From contig NW_006763142.1 of NCBI RefSeq assembly GCF_000264905.1, positions 103,353 to 167,352 of the forward strand: a stretch of DNA of 64,000 bases, written 5' to 3'. The first letter of the stretch is position 1, and every line of letters begins with the position of its first letter. This DNA is from Stereum hirsutum FP-91666 SS1 (lineage: Eukaryota > Basidiomycota > Agaricomycetes > Russulales > Stereaceae). The notes under the pieces were generated by a model. The model ran no database searches and had not been told where the DNA came from. It was given only the letters and a program-made list of their open reading frames with translations. Both the position numbers and the translations under genes were made by a program. Shown here in pieces: positions 23,285 to 35,335 of this stretch.

Positions 23285-26200
23285 ATGTCTTCAGAACAGG
23301 CTACTCTCCGCGTCGGTATCGATGTCGGCGGCACGAACGTCGACGGTGTCTTGCTCGACCCTCTCGCAGACGCCAACGCGGCGAATAGGGGCATTATCGC
23401 CTGGTGCGTTCAAAGCTTGCACTCCATGAAAGCTACTTTAACTGACGCACTCGCAGGCACAAGTCACCGACGACGACGAATCCGAGCGATGGAATCCAGA
23501 ATGTCATGACCGCCCTCCTCACCAAAGCCAACGTCGACCGCTCCCGCATCGCCAGCGTCACCATCGGCACAACCGTTCGTTCCCTCCCTCCCTCCCTCTC
23601 CCTCCCTCTTCCCCTCATCTCCTCTCCTCATCCCATTCTACTCATACTTATAAAACGCAATGAACAGCACTTCATCAACGCCGTAATCGAGAAAGACCAA
23701 GCCCGCCTCGCCCCCGTCGCCGTAATCCGCCTCTCCGGTCCCTTCTCGCACGACGTCCCCCCCGGCATCGACTGGCCCCTCGACCTCCGCTCCATCATCT
23801 GCAAATACTCCGCCTGCATCGACGGCGGGCTCGAAGTCGACGGGACCATCATCCGCGATGTCTCCGAGGCGCAGGTTGAAAAGGTTTGTAAGGAGATTGC
23901 GGAGCTGGGGATTAAGAGCGTGGTTGTGAATGGGGTTTTCTCGCCTTCGGATTTGGTGCAGAGGCAGGAAGAGAGAGCGGGCGAGTGGGTGAGGAAGTAT
24001 TTACCGGGGGCGGACGTCGTGCTCTCCAAACAAGGTCCTTTTCCCTCCTCCTTCCCTCCTTCCCTCCTTCCCTCCTTCCCTCCGCTCCTTCCTTTCCCCT
24101 TCCTCATACTCACACCCCCCCTGAACAGTCGCAAACCTCGGCTTCATCGAACGCGAAAACGCCTCAATCCTCAACGCCTCCATCCTCCCCTTCGCCCGTC
24201 TCACCATCTCCTCCTTCCAACACGCCCTCCGCCTTCTCTCCCTCTCCTGTCCCGTCTTTCTCACCCAGAACGACGGGACGATTTTGAAGGCGGATAGGGC
24301 TGCGCTGTTGCCGATTAGGACGTTTAGTAGTGGGCCGACGAATTCGATGTGTGGGGCGGCGTTTTTGGTTAAGGGGGGTGTGGGGGTGAAGGGGGGGAGG
24401 GAGGGAGAGGGGAAGGAGAATATTTTGGTCGTGGATATTGGAGGGACGACTTCGGATTGCGGTATGCTCCTCGCGAGTGGACTTCCCCGTCAAGCAGCAG
24501 CTATAACCGAGATCGGCGGCGTGCGCATGAATTTCTCGTGTCCTGACGTGAAGTCGTACGTGTCTTCTCCCTCTTTACCTCCCTCTTCACCACTCCTCCT
24601 TCACTCCTTCCCTCTTCCCTCTTCTCTCCCCTCCTCTTCACCACCCCCTCCTTCCCTCCTCACCCGTCCTGACCGCACCATCCCCACCCCCCCACAGCAT
24701 CGGCCTCGGCGGCGGCTCCATCGTCCGCAAACCCTCCCCTTCCTCTCCCTCCTCCTCCTCCTCTCCCCATGCAAAGCTCACAATAGGCCCCGACTCCGTC
24801 GGCCACCGCATCCAACAATCGGCACTCGTCTTCGGGGGTAACACAGCGACAGCGACGGATTATGCGGTGCGTGCGCAGGGGCTGAGACATATTGGGGATC
24901 CGGGCCTTTTGGATGCTAGTGGGGAGTTCGCCAGTACCAGCCCTGGGAGTGAGACTGGCACCAGCACTGGGAGTGAGACTGGCACCAGCACTGGGAGTGA
25001 GACTGGCACCAGCACTGGGAGTGAGAGCGGCGCGGGGAAGGAAGGAAAGGAAGGAAAGGACGGCGAAGGATCAGTGAACGAGTTCAAGAAAGTGATGAAA
25101 AAGATGTTAGAAGGTCTCATTGATCGTATGAAAACGAACGCGGAGGACGTCACGGTTTTGTTAGTTGGGGGTGGAGCGGTGCTCGTACCCGTCGACGACG
25201 GCGATGAGGACAATGACAATGATGCGAAGTTGAAGGGGGCGAGTAGGGTTGTGAGGCCGGAGTTTGCGGGGGTGGCTAATGCGATTGGGGCGGGTATGTC
25301 TTCTTCCCTTTCCTTCCTACTTCTCACTCCTTGTGATTCGGACTGGAACCGGCACTGATGACCTTCTGCTCCGTAGCCATCGCCCGCGTATCAGGAACAA
25401 TCGACACCATGGTATCCACCGCGGACAAATCCATGCAAACGATCCTGGACGAGATATGTGCGTTAGCGGTGGATAAGGCGGTCGAGAATGGGGCGGTGAG
25501 GGAGAGCGTGAAGATTGCGGAGATGGATTGCATTCCGTTGCAGGTTCGTCACCTCCCCCCTCCCCCCCCCCCCTTTTATTCGTTCTTTTTTTTGGAGAGC
25601 ACGGTTGTGCTGATTGTGCGCTGGATTGGAATTGGAATGGATAGTATGTAGCGAACAAGTCGCGGGTGATCGTCAAAGGTCTGTCCTCCTTACCACGGCC
25701 AACGAAACGCGAATAAAACTGATCGAATGCATCATATCCTCAGCCATCGGCGACTTTGACTTTTCCAAGCCCACCTCCTCTCTCCTTCCCCTTTCCTCCT
25801 CCTCCACCACTACCACCACCACCCCCACCACCCCCATCACATCCACCACCTCCTCCACCACCACCCCTTCACCCTCGTCCGCACCGACCCCCTCAAACGA
25901 CGCCACCTCCTCAAACAACGTAATGGACAAAAAACCTCTCGACCTCTCCTCCCTCGCCGCCGAAAAGATCGCACTCGATATCCCGGCGTACAGGCCCGTC
26001 GTGAACGAGAAGCGGGAATGGGTCGTTTCGGAGGTGGATCTGGAGTGGATTAGTGTGGGGTGTTATATTCTCGGGACTGGTACGTAGCCTCTTCATCATT
26101 CCTGTCTGCCATCTGCCATAAAATCCACGCAGACTATGAACTACGACTGACGGAAGGTTATTACTTTTTTGTTTGTCTTTGGGTGTGTTGTGAACAGGCG

Positions 26201-27655
26201 GTGGTGGAACGCCATACCCGCACTTCATCCGTCTCCGCGAGATGATGCGCAAGGGCGCGGTCGTGCGCGTTATTTCGCCGGAGGATATTAAGGACGATGA
26301 TGTCGTGGCGTGTGGGGGTGGCAAGGGCAGTCCGACGGTTGGGATTGAGAAGTTGCCTGCGAATGAGTACGTTGGACGCTTTCGCCCCCTTCCTCTCTCC
26401 CATCATGGCTGCCGCGACGATGCAATACTGATTTTCTTTGTTCGTTGTGCATGGCGATTTAGGATGGTCGAAGCGCAGAAGTTGGTGTATGATATGTTGG
26501 GGTATAAACCCGATTCGGTGATCGCGCTGGAGATTGGGGGCGGGAACGGCTTGCAGGGTGCGTTCTTTCTTCCCTTTGGATTCATTCATTGTATCTCGAC
26601 CTGGAAACTAAGAACTGACGTCGTTTTCGTACGAATAGGCATGTTGCTCGGTGCATCTAACAATATGAATATTCCGACCGTCGACGGTGACTGGATGGGT
26701 CGTACGTGTTTATTTTGCGGGTTTATACTTGTTTGTTTGTGCTGACAGCCCACCAGGCGCGTACCCCGTCTCGTGGCAGATCACGCCCGTCGTACTCGGT
26801 GGCGACCAGGCTCACTTTGTGCCTACCGCCATCGCCGACGGGAACGGAAACAATATGGTCCGTATTTCTCCTCCTCTTCCTCCTTTCCCCTTTCCGTCCT
26901 TTGACCGTGTTTTCTTACTCCACTCATCTCTATAGATCATGACCTCCGCCACCTCGGAAAAAATGATCGAACGCGCCTTCCGCGCCGCCCTCTCCGAAAT
27001 GGGCTCCCACGTCGCCTGCGCCAAAGGTCCCTGCTCAGGCGCCAACGCGAAATCCTGGGTAGTCGAGAACACGATCTCGCTCGCCTGGCGCGTCGGGCGC
27101 GCCGTCGCGCTGTGCAAGTCGCGCAACGAGCTCGACAACGTCGCGGACGTGATCATCGACGAGGTCGGCGGGAAGGAGAGCGCGAAGGTGTTGTTCAAGG
27201 GGAAGATTGTCGGCGTGGAGAGGAAGGTCGTCAAGGGACATGTGTATGGCGAGGTCGTCATCGCCGCGATCGAGAGCGACGACGAGGGCAGTGGGAGTGC
27301 AAGTGGGAGCGGACAGAGGTTCAGCGGGACGGTGAAGGTGCCGTTCAAGAACGAGAATATCCTAGCGGCGCATGTGGACGCGTCTGGGAAGGAGACGCTC
27401 CTCGCGTGCGTGCCCGATCTGATCTGCGTACTCGACACGAACTCGGGAGAGGCGATCGGCACGCCAGAATACAGATACGGCTTGCTGTGTACCGTGATTG
27501 GCATCACGGCGAGCGAGCGGTGGACGAGCACGGAGAGGGGGATTGAGATTGGGGGCCCGAAGGCGTTTGGGATGGATGATGTGGAGTATAAGCCGCTGGG
27601 GACGTTCAAGAGGCCGAGGAGCGTGATTGATGAGTTTGGGCCGAAGAGGGTATAG
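23285..27655 (+). CDS. Hydantoinase/oxoprolinase-DUF917 fusion enzyme
   Basis: A large ATP-dependent cyclic-amide hydrolase-type protein. The first exon, MSSEQATLRVGIDVGGTNVDGVLL, carries the ASKHA phosphate-1 loop and continues across an intron to IAWHKSPTTTNPSDGIQNVM. Further landmarks are SVTIGTT, HFINAVIEKDQARLAPVAVIR, the second ATPase loop LVVDIGGTTSDCGML with ITEIGGVRMNFSCPDVKS, and IGLGGGSIV. VTVLLVGGGAVL and FAGVANAIGA come from the hydantoinase A domain. The C-terminal half is a DUF917 (S-methyl thiohydantoin desulfurase-type) domain: SVGCYILGTGGGGTPYPHF, VIALEIGGGNGLQGM and TVDGDWMGRAYP. It has about ten introns, many with pyrimidine runs. Family members open 5-membered cyclic ureas or amides. 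The exact substrate is unknown. Divergent pairing with an NCS1 permease supports uptake and breakdown of a hydantoin-, allantoin- or pyrimidine-like compound. Confidence 0.88.
24943..25029 (+). repeat. In-frame 24-bp minisatellite in the hydantoinase gene
   Basis: Three complete 24-bp copies (starting 24943, 24967 and 24991) and a partial fourth encode the octapeptide GSETGTST repeatedly. They sit in a hydrophilic loop after LLDASGEFAS. The copies are nearly identical at DNA level, so copy number may vary between strains. The insert lies between conserved blocks and probably forms a surface loop. Confidence 0.9.
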
Positions 27656-27988
27656 GCCTTTAGCTTAGGGTTCGCAGGCGTGTTAGACTTGGGTAGACTT
27701 TTTGGGTTTGGGGTGTAACTTATGGCATTATTTTTTTGTGTTATTGTATGGCTCAATCAAACCTTTCTTGACGATATGTCTGTCGTGTAGGTTGATGCAT
27801 ACGCATATGGAGACGAAGAAGTAACATCAGACGCCGGATTTTGTAGTGTATGGCCTACAACAGTCCCTGCTGGAGTACATATTATAACAAGGAAATGTAT
27901 GCATGCACGTGTCTAAGGCCTCCTGGTGTTTGTAACTGCCCATACTGCCATGAACCTTTTTAAACTTGAACAAGCGGGCATCCTCAAC
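27656..27988. other. Convergent 3' flanks
   Basis: A short A/T-richer spacer between the hydantoinase stop and the stop of the first jelly-roll gene. It holds only presumed untranslated and termination sequence. Confidence 0.5.
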
Positions 27989-29012
27989 TCAGTTGCTAAA
28001 GTCTCCAAGGTATGCACAGTAAGTCAAATGGCCCTTCGATGAGACCAGACACCCGATTTCGAAAGCAAAGTGAGAACTGCACTTACAGCGCATCCGTCAT
28101 CCGCTGGTGCGCGCCCCGATACAAACCCCACTTCACGCTGTACGCAAATCTCAATTGTAATGTCACCCAGAGGATATACTGGAAAGGCGTACGTCGAAGA
28201 CACGTTCCCCATAAACCCATCTGTGTTGAAATCTATCACAGTCTTTCCCGTATCAGCATCCGTGATTTATACGCCATCTTCCCATTGACTCCAAACGTCA
28301 CCGTCATGGAGTGTTGCGTGACTCTGTCCGTATGATCCCCCAGGGCGACAGATGGGCAGCCGGACTTGGGGCAAAGGCCTTTATTCAGAACATCCTTGAT
28401 AAATACTTTGTCCTTGATAGCGCTGAGATCAACGACCGGTTCTCCGAGGCTGTCCGTGTAGAGTTGCATGAGGAAGAAGAAGTTGTTCGTGGTGCCTGCA
28501 ATAAACATGAAAGTCAGGGGATACATACAAGTAAAATGTAGGAGATACGACATAACAGTTTTGGAAGACAAATAGTACTTCCAATTGTACGTCGCCGTGA
28601 CCCCGTCTGAAAGACCACCAAAAGATTCGTTCGGCCTATCAATTCCAAGAACTTGACGCTGAGACACATACCCTTCTCTTTCGCGTCGTAAAACTCGATC
28701 CTCTGCTTGGGCGCGCCGTTATCGAGCATCTTGGTCGGGTCGCTTGTTTCTTGCAGGGTTATGCAGTCGTCGATCTTGATACTCGAAGGACATCCTTCGA
28801 TAAGTATCCCTGAAAAAACATTATCAGTATGAGAAGTGGAATCGGAGATGGACAGGAATACCGGAGGACACGTAGGACATGCCGGCAACTTTTCCCCATA
28901 CGTCCTTCGTCTGTGTCCCATCGGTGAGGGTCGTCTGTGCTCTCCTTGCGGTCTCTATACCAGTGAGAAAGAGCGTGAATGTAGCAGCGAAGAGGAAGAG
29001 GGAGAATTGCAT
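27989..29012 (-). CDS. Secreted jelly-roll, polysaccharide-lyase-like protein A
   Basis: The gene begins MQFSLFLFAATFTLFLTGI, a signal peptide, followed by TARRAQTTLTDGTQTKDVWG and GMSYVSSG. Further exons read IEGCPSSIKIDDCITLQ, KMLDNGAPKQRIEFYDAKEKG, TYNWKYYLSSKT, FFFLMQLYTDSLGEPVVDL, FGVNGKMAY and finally VKWGLYRGAHQRMTDALN with the stop at 27989-27991. The alternation of YxWKYYL, a Q-containing strand and a terminal KWGLYR strand resembles concanavalin-like/jelly-roll polysaccharide lyases and related secreted proteins. The total is about 240-250 residues over about six exons. Enzymatic activity is not established. A cell-wall-binding or host-interaction role is equally possible. It is a paralogue of the gene at 31052-32133 and shares its promoter motif. 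Confidence 0.65.
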
Positions 29013-29074
29013 AACGGTGACTAGATTAGACTGGCCGGGGATTGATCACTAGTATCCTGTCAGGATATTGGGAG

Positions 29075-29089
29075 TATATATACCACCGA
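29075..29089 (-). promoter_or_regulatory. TATA box of jelly-roll gene A
   Basis: TATATATA at 29075-29082 lies 63 nt upstream of the ATG. Together with the next bases it matches the 13-mer TATATACCACCGA (plus-strand reading) that also covers the TATA box of the paralogue. Confidence 0.7.
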
Positions 29090-30159
29090 GTCGCTGAAGT
29101 ACTCGTGCAGTTTGAGAGACTAGAAGCCAAGCGTACTGCGATGAATACTTTATGAAACAACAGGCATAGCCTCCAGACCCTCCAGTGAGCGACTCTATCC
29201 ATACCAGTCATGATTTAGATGAAACCTGGCTAGATATTGGTATGCCCGAAACACTCGCATGGCTCCATGAATAGAACTTCCGAGGAGCATCAATATCCTT
29301 TTGGTGTGAGGTGACTCTCAATACGGGCATCTCATTACCTTGCTTGAAGGTCCTTCCAACCCCCGTAATTGCTCAGAATCGTCCCGGAAATAAACATGGC
29401 CAAACATCGGACTTATTTTGTGGCGGCAGTTAGTCTGTGGCGCGCGTTCGTCTCTTCTCGAAGTCATTGCTCTCAAAGCCTTGCAATTGCTTTCTTCCTT
29501 ACTGCAGGCCTTTGCCTTGGCGTCTAGGATAAGCAAAGCATTTCATCTGCTGAGCATGAGCCCGAACGGTGCTGCTGCATGGTGTGTTGTGTATTGTGTG
29601 CAGATCGAGCCCGCACTGATATAGCGTCCATATGTCTCTTCACCCTTCACTCTTGATCTTGGAATATCTGGTACCCATTTCAGAGTATTTCGGTTTGTGC
29701 TATCGCGCGCTACTGAAGACGTGATTGTGAGCGAGCATTTTGGGTCGAAAGCGGCCATTCCGAGCAACGCTTTGCCAACGGAGTACGGGATCTGCCGGGA
29801 TGCGCACGAAAACTAACCTGGTAAGCATCTACTCTGCCCTGAGAGATGATACTTCTCTACTCAAGGATGCTCTGACCCTGCCCGTTGTAACTTACCAGAG
29901 GACAGACATCATAGCATCTAACGACAACCACCGGAGCTCTGCCCACGGACTCATTTATGCTGTCTCAGTCTGGTGCGGGCTCCCTTCGATAATATGGTCT
30001 GACACAGTATCAGCATCCAGCAACGCGACGGCGGAATGAAGGTAGCGGCTGTAATTGTTGTTGCTAATTAGGATGTCTCCCGCGCGAGGGCAGCGGTACA
30101 GCGGAATGGCCGGGTGCTTGTGAGAGTACTTACATAGCTATTCGAAGATCTAAACTCGA

Positions 30160-30206
30160 GAATGCTCTTCAACGGGATGAAATACGATATATTTTGAAGA
30201 GCATTC
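30160..30206. repeat. 13-bp perfect inverted repeat
   Basis: GAATGCTCTTCAA at 30160-30172 is repeated in inverted orientation at 30194-30206, with a 21-nt AT-rich loop. It could form a hairpin. It is not adjacent to any recognised gene end. Confidence 0.8.
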
Positions 30207-31051
30207 GAACGAAGACAACGCAAACGGCGGGAGCCTAACATCATTTGACAAGCAAGGTGGCTGTTGCCGAAGGCAGCGCTCCCCGAGTCTAAATAGGACC
30301 CGGAAAGATTAGGGAAACGAGTTGATCGGGTTAAGGGACTAATTGGGGACTAAATGACCTGCGCCATCGACTATTGTCGATGATCAGGTGGTTTATAACT
30401 TGTGTAAAAGTACTCCAGACGCACGAAGCAAGCATTGGTCCTGATCCAAGCCTAGCTTTCTAATGATATAATATTAGTACAAAGTTGCTCGATGACTTCC
30501 GGCCCCTAGTCAACTGAGGAACCCTTGTTCTCCAATTCAATCTTCCTAACAGATCCCAGTCCGACGACGGTATGTTCCCGGGGCCTGGGGAGGGAGCCCT
30601 AAGGAAGGAAGATGAAAGCAGACGCAGTGCATGTATGAATCGGAGGATAGCTCAAGAAAGATATACGCCGTCGAGCGTCGGAAGTGATCGTCGTGTTAGA
30701 TGATGCACAGGTTTCGTGGTTCGCGAGTGGTTCGCGTCCAAGAGAAGGAAACAACCCCGGGTCATTCCGGGTAGCCTTTAACACGATCTTCAGAGGAAAC
30801 AACTCGGAGCTTTCGTATGTCACATATTGGACTTATATTAATGTATGGACTTGACCGAGTGGATTCTCTAGTTTTTTTTCTGATATTTTACGAGGATGGC
30901 GATCCGTTGTTGGTGACAATAGCGTTTCGCAAAATATTCCTGCTGGTATGAAAAAAATTAATAGGAGTACTGAACTTTCAAACAGCAAACAAGGGAGGTG
31001 GACGGAACGCAATTGGGACGAAATGGGTACTCCCTAAGTTGGGAGGATTAA

Positions 31052-32133
31052 CTAGCTGCCGTTATAATCTCCAAGATACATGCTGCGAAGTTACGCAATT
31101 CTCGAGTGAGTGATGCATAGAGCTTGAGTAGAGCAGGAGATACTCACAGCGCCTCCGTCATGCCCTGGTGGGCGCCTCGGTATAGCCCCCATTTCACGCT
31201 GTACGAAGAATAAATAGTCAGAATTCTTTTTCAAAGCAGATTATGCGAAGTCCTACGTCGAAATCACGTTGCCCATATAGCCGCTCCCGCTGAAATCGAG
31301 CAACGTCTTTCCCGTACCAACATCCGTGATCTTGTAGTCCATCTTGCCCTTGCTGCCGAACGTCACGGTCATGGAATGCTGCGTGACTCTGTCCGTGAAG
31401 TCATCGAGAGCGATAGTCGGGCACCCGGATTTTGGACAGATGCCTTGTTTCAGGACGTCTACAATGAATACCTGATCTTTGATCGCACTAAGACCAACGA
31501 CCGGTTTGTGGATGCCGTCCGTAAAGAGTTGCATGAGGGAGAAAAAGCTGTTGGTTGTGCCTTCCGTATTTAAGGTAGTCAGTCTATGCACGCGTGCAAA
31601 ACCTATTGTTAAGTGACAAGAAAATCCATACCAGTCTTAGATGACAGGTAGTATTTCCAGCTGTATTTCGCCGTGACACCATCTGAGACGCCGGAGTCAG
31701 AGTCAGAAAGCCTCATCCACACCTCTCAGAAAGACTAATACTAGAAGAACGTACCTTTCACCTTTCCTTCATAGAACTCGATCCTCTGTTTGGGTGCACC
31801 ATTATCAAGCATCTTCGTCGGGTCGTTCGTCTCTTGCAATGTCAAGCAGTTGTCAATCTTGATACTTGAAGGGCACCCTTCGATGATTATTCCTGTAATG
31901 GCAGCACAACGGAAGGTTGAGATCAGTATGATCAGCGACTCTGGTAAAACACGGCACATACCAGAGGACACATAGGACATGCCGGCCACTTTTCCCCACT
32001 CATCCTTCTTCTGCGTCCCATCAGTAAGAGTCGTTTGTGCCCTCTTTGCGGTTTCTGTGTTAGTGACGACCAATGCCATGACGCCGGGCAAGAGCACGAT
32101 GGCGGTGTATGTGATCAGATGGGAAAGATTCAT
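31052..32133 (-). CDS. Secreted jelly-roll, polysaccharide-lyase-like protein B
   Basis: Paralogue of the gene at 27989-29012 with the same exon plan. The start at 32133 gives MNLSHLITYTAIVLLPGVMALVV, a signal peptide. An in-frame ATG at 32184 is less likely because it lies only about 17-24 nt from the TATA box. Core segments are AKRAQTTLTDGTQKKDEWG, GMSYVSSG, IEGCPSSIKIDNCLTLQ, APKQRIEFYEGKVKG, FFSLMQLFTDGIHKPVVGL and DYKITDVGTGKTLLDFSGSG. The terminal strand VKWGLYRGAHQGMTEAL follows. After the last intron it ends in a different tail, MYLGDYNGS, where the paralogue has only one asparagine. The function is as uncertain as for protein A. Confidence 0.65.
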
Positions 32134-32712
32134 GATGACCAGTAGTGAAGGAGACATGACTGGACTCGAGTCTGAGAAATTCAACCATTGAGGGCAGCTG
32201 TTTATATACCACCGATTTTGGCTTGCATGCCCAGAGTGAAGAGTCGTATAGACCGACGGACCATGAACGCATGATGTTAGTAGGTGTCACAGCCTCCAGA
32301 CACTCCAATTTGTATACCAGAAGCACACCAGTCATGATGTCGATGAAACCAGCTGAGATGCTAAGATGCCTGAAACACACAAAGCACAGCCTTCACTAAC
32401 CGAAACTGGTTGCGCTGTCGTTTTCAAAAACGCATCTAAAAGCTGGCATCGCAGTATTCAATGAATAGTTGAAGTTATTCAACTGAGACCTACACTCTAG
32501 ATTGAAGTCCGGTATACGTGCAGGAAGACTGACCACGACCGAATCGAGAGCAAAATTTCGTCCCCGAATAAGTTGTACAAGTCAAACAGTCCCTGTCCAA
32601 ACGCTGAGTCAGATTTATTCACTAGACGCATATGCAGACGCGAGAGTGAGAGAGAATCCACACCAAGTTTGGGTTCCCAGCAAGCGACCCATAACAGTCC
32701 ATCAAATCATTC
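32134..32712. other. Spacer, jelly-roll B to serine hydrolase
   Basis: It contains the TATA box of gene B and the 3' flank of the hydrolase. Nothing else is recognised. Confidence 0.5.
32201..32215 (-). promoter_or_regulatory. TATA box of jelly-roll gene B
   Basis: On the minus strand this reads TATATAAA (32201-32208), 68 nt upstream of the ATG. It is embedded in the same 13-mer as the paralogue's box, which suggests the promoter was duplicated with the gene or is conserved by selection. Confidence 0.75.
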
Positions 32713-34978
32713 TTAAGACCTCTCAAACCACACATCGGCCCTCTCCCGCACACTACTTCCCCTCTCCCTAGCCGTCCTCGCGGTCTTACCCTCCATAAGA
32801 TCCATGAGACCGAAACCTTGAACTCTCCCTCCATTCTCTTGCTCCTCTTGGCCCCCTACGCCCACGACGAACTCAACTGCCACACCACCCGTACTGCCAT
32901 CCGACATCGCCTCAAACGGACTCTTATCCCTGCCATATCCCTCCGGAAATAAATTCGTAGCCTCAAGAACGAACTTCTGACCCTCGAGATGAACGAACCG
33001 GAGATGGGAAGACCAGAGGCGGGGGAAAGAGGCATAAAGCTCTTTTGCACTGTTTCTCGTGTAGGGTCCGGAAGCTTCCGCGGCGATTCTGTGGGAGTCG
33101 ACGGTAGTAAAGTTGGACAGTACTTCGGTGCAATATTGCGACGTGCTGTACGCTGTGCAGAGAGTGAAGGAACCGTAACCCGAATTGTTATACGTCCCGG
33201 TGTATGCTTCGAGGTTTATGTCAAGTTCGTCTTTATTCACCGCCCGGTTCCTTCCGGTGCCGGGTCGGCGAAGAGAGATGTTCGGTTCTTGAGATGACCA
33301 CCGCTCAATTTCGATTTGTTCCGTACGATGTTCGACGCCGTCAGTAGTAGGCTCAAGCAGGTTACTAATAATCTTCTGTGTAATCGGGATAGTCGCGACA
33401 GATGCCTTGTCGTCCGCGTTGACGAGGACGATGATGCCGAGGCCATCACTGGGCAAGAATGAAATACGTGTCGCAACGCCTGGGATACTGCCGGAGTGAG
33501 CCACTACCTGTTCGTTGTTGCAATATCATGGTCAGCAGTTTGGTCTCGAGTTTCATGGTTAAACGAGGGCAAGAAAGGAGGGAGCGGGCACTACAAAGAC
33601 ATACGTCGTGACCAAGGTAAGAGTTCCGCCACCAACCCATTCCGTAGCCTTGGATAGACTCCAGCGCAGAGGAAGGCTTGCCAGTATCAATGACATGCGC
33701 CGTAGTAACCTCCTCGAAAGCCGAACGTGGTATTATGGTCTTGTTCGTTCTCGGATCTACGCCCGAATTGAGGAGCGTGCGGACCCACTTCTCCTAAAAG
33801 AGGAACAGGCAGTCCAGATTGTCAACCATGAACTTCAACGAGACATAGGAAGGCGGAGGACTTACCAAGTCATCGACGCACGAAATCACACCACCAGGCC
33901 CTGAGTTCAACATGATGTTATCGTCACCAAACCATACTGGGATTCTCCTCCCGAATGGTGCCCAGCTCTGCGTGGCTCTCCCCCATCCATTCGCTTCGTT
34001 CGCGGAGTACGTTGTGGAGGACATGTTGAGGGGCTTGAAAATGCGTTGGGATACGAAAGAAGTGTATGGCATGTTGGAGTAGGTGGCGATTATATGGGAA
34101 CCAAGCATATACATCTATACGGAGGAGTGTATATATTAGACGGAGTGTGTTGTGGCATGAGCATTGGTGAGGTAGGACGTTGCAGGCTGCGAGTCGCACC
34201 TACCAGATTGTTGTACGCGTATTGGCCCCTCAGCTCGAACGAAGGTTTTAGATACCTCATCTTGCCAATGATCTCAGTAGGTGTCTCTCTCGGTCCATAC
34301 GACAAATCATGCCTACGACCACACAACCCACATCAGCCAAAGCGTCCGTACTCGCATCACCCCACACGCCGTAGTCGGATAGACGCACCTATACATGCCA
34401 GTGGAATGACTTAAGGCATCCCTCACGTTCGCTTTCTGCTCCATCCATTTATCCATGAGCACCCATTCCTCTGGAAGTAGTTCTTTAATCTTCGTATCCC
34501 AATCAAAAATGTTCACACCATCCGGGAGAGCGGTGACGTTCCGTCCCTGAGCGAAATCATCCATGAGGATGCCCATGGAGGCGGAAAGAAATGCTTTGGA
34601 GCATGAAGCAAGGTACATCGTTGTCTAGTTCACGGAGAAAGTCTGGTAAGCTTCCGATGCAAGATTAACAGAGGTTCTGAGATAGCGTACATCCGTACTC
34701 ATCATTTCTCCCTCCTCAGACCTAATGCCCCAAGCGCCATACTCGGTTTCTCCAGTCGCATGTACCACACCCAACGCCAACCCAGGTACCCCTCCTTCCT
34801 TCATCAAAATTTCGACAAACTTCGAAAATTCAGGTGTGATAGCCTTCGGTATTTTTTGGACTACTCCATCATTTGGCGAAGACGACAGCGGTACTTGAAC
34901 GTATGACCCCTGCTGGGCATGTACGACAGCACTTAAGAGAGCCTGAACACCCAGAAGTAAGGAGAGGACTTTCAGCAT
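32713..34978 (-). CDS. Secreted class-C beta-lactamase-like serine hydrolase
   Basis: A serine hydrolase of the beta-lactamase/transpeptidase-like fold, a group that in fungi includes esterases, lactonase-like enzymes and polyketide-processing hydrolases. The start at 34978 gives MLKVLSLLLGVQALLSAVVHAQQG, a signal peptide. EGGVPGLALGVVHATGETEYGAWGIRSE follows in two blocks. The second exon has LASCSKAFLSASMG, where SCSK is the S-x-x-K catalytic motif. A later exon ends FELRGQYAYNN, supplying the Y-x-N motif. GSHIIATYSNMPY, SQRIFKPLNMSSTTYS and LNSGPGGVIS are typical of the family. VVAHSGSIPGV provides the H-S-G counterpart of the KTG motif. The C-terminal extension includes an additional beta domain (YTGTYNNSGYGSF). 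All three active-site motifs are present. The substrate is unknown. Confidence 0.85.
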
Positions 34979-35335
34979 TATCGAGTCCCAGACCTAGCAG
35001 GTGAGCCCAGGATCGTTGTAGAGAGGAAGCAAGGAGCGAGGCCGCACCAGCCACATGATAGTTGAACATCAGAGGTGAGGGTCACGATAAGCGCTGGACC
35101 AATTTCATTATCTAGCGTCTGAGCGTCAGGTGGCGAGGAGCCCCTGAGCGCGCCACACAAACGAATTGTGGCTCTTCGTACAGAAGTCCATGATAATCCA
35201 CTCTTTGGCGTAGAACGCGTAGATATTTATGTTACAGAAGGATGCACTATTTACTACATGGCTGAAGTACTCAATTGTACTCTCTTCTGTCTGGCCTCCT
35301 ACAACCGAGACTGTTCTCATCCGATTTACTCCTTT

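Larger units (their letters stand above)
29013..31051. other. 2-kb spacer between jelly-roll paralogues
   Basis: No gene is supportable. The only notable structure is an inverted repeat at 30160-30206. The region between about 29300 and 30830 contains short open frames on both strands without motifs. Confidence 0.5.
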
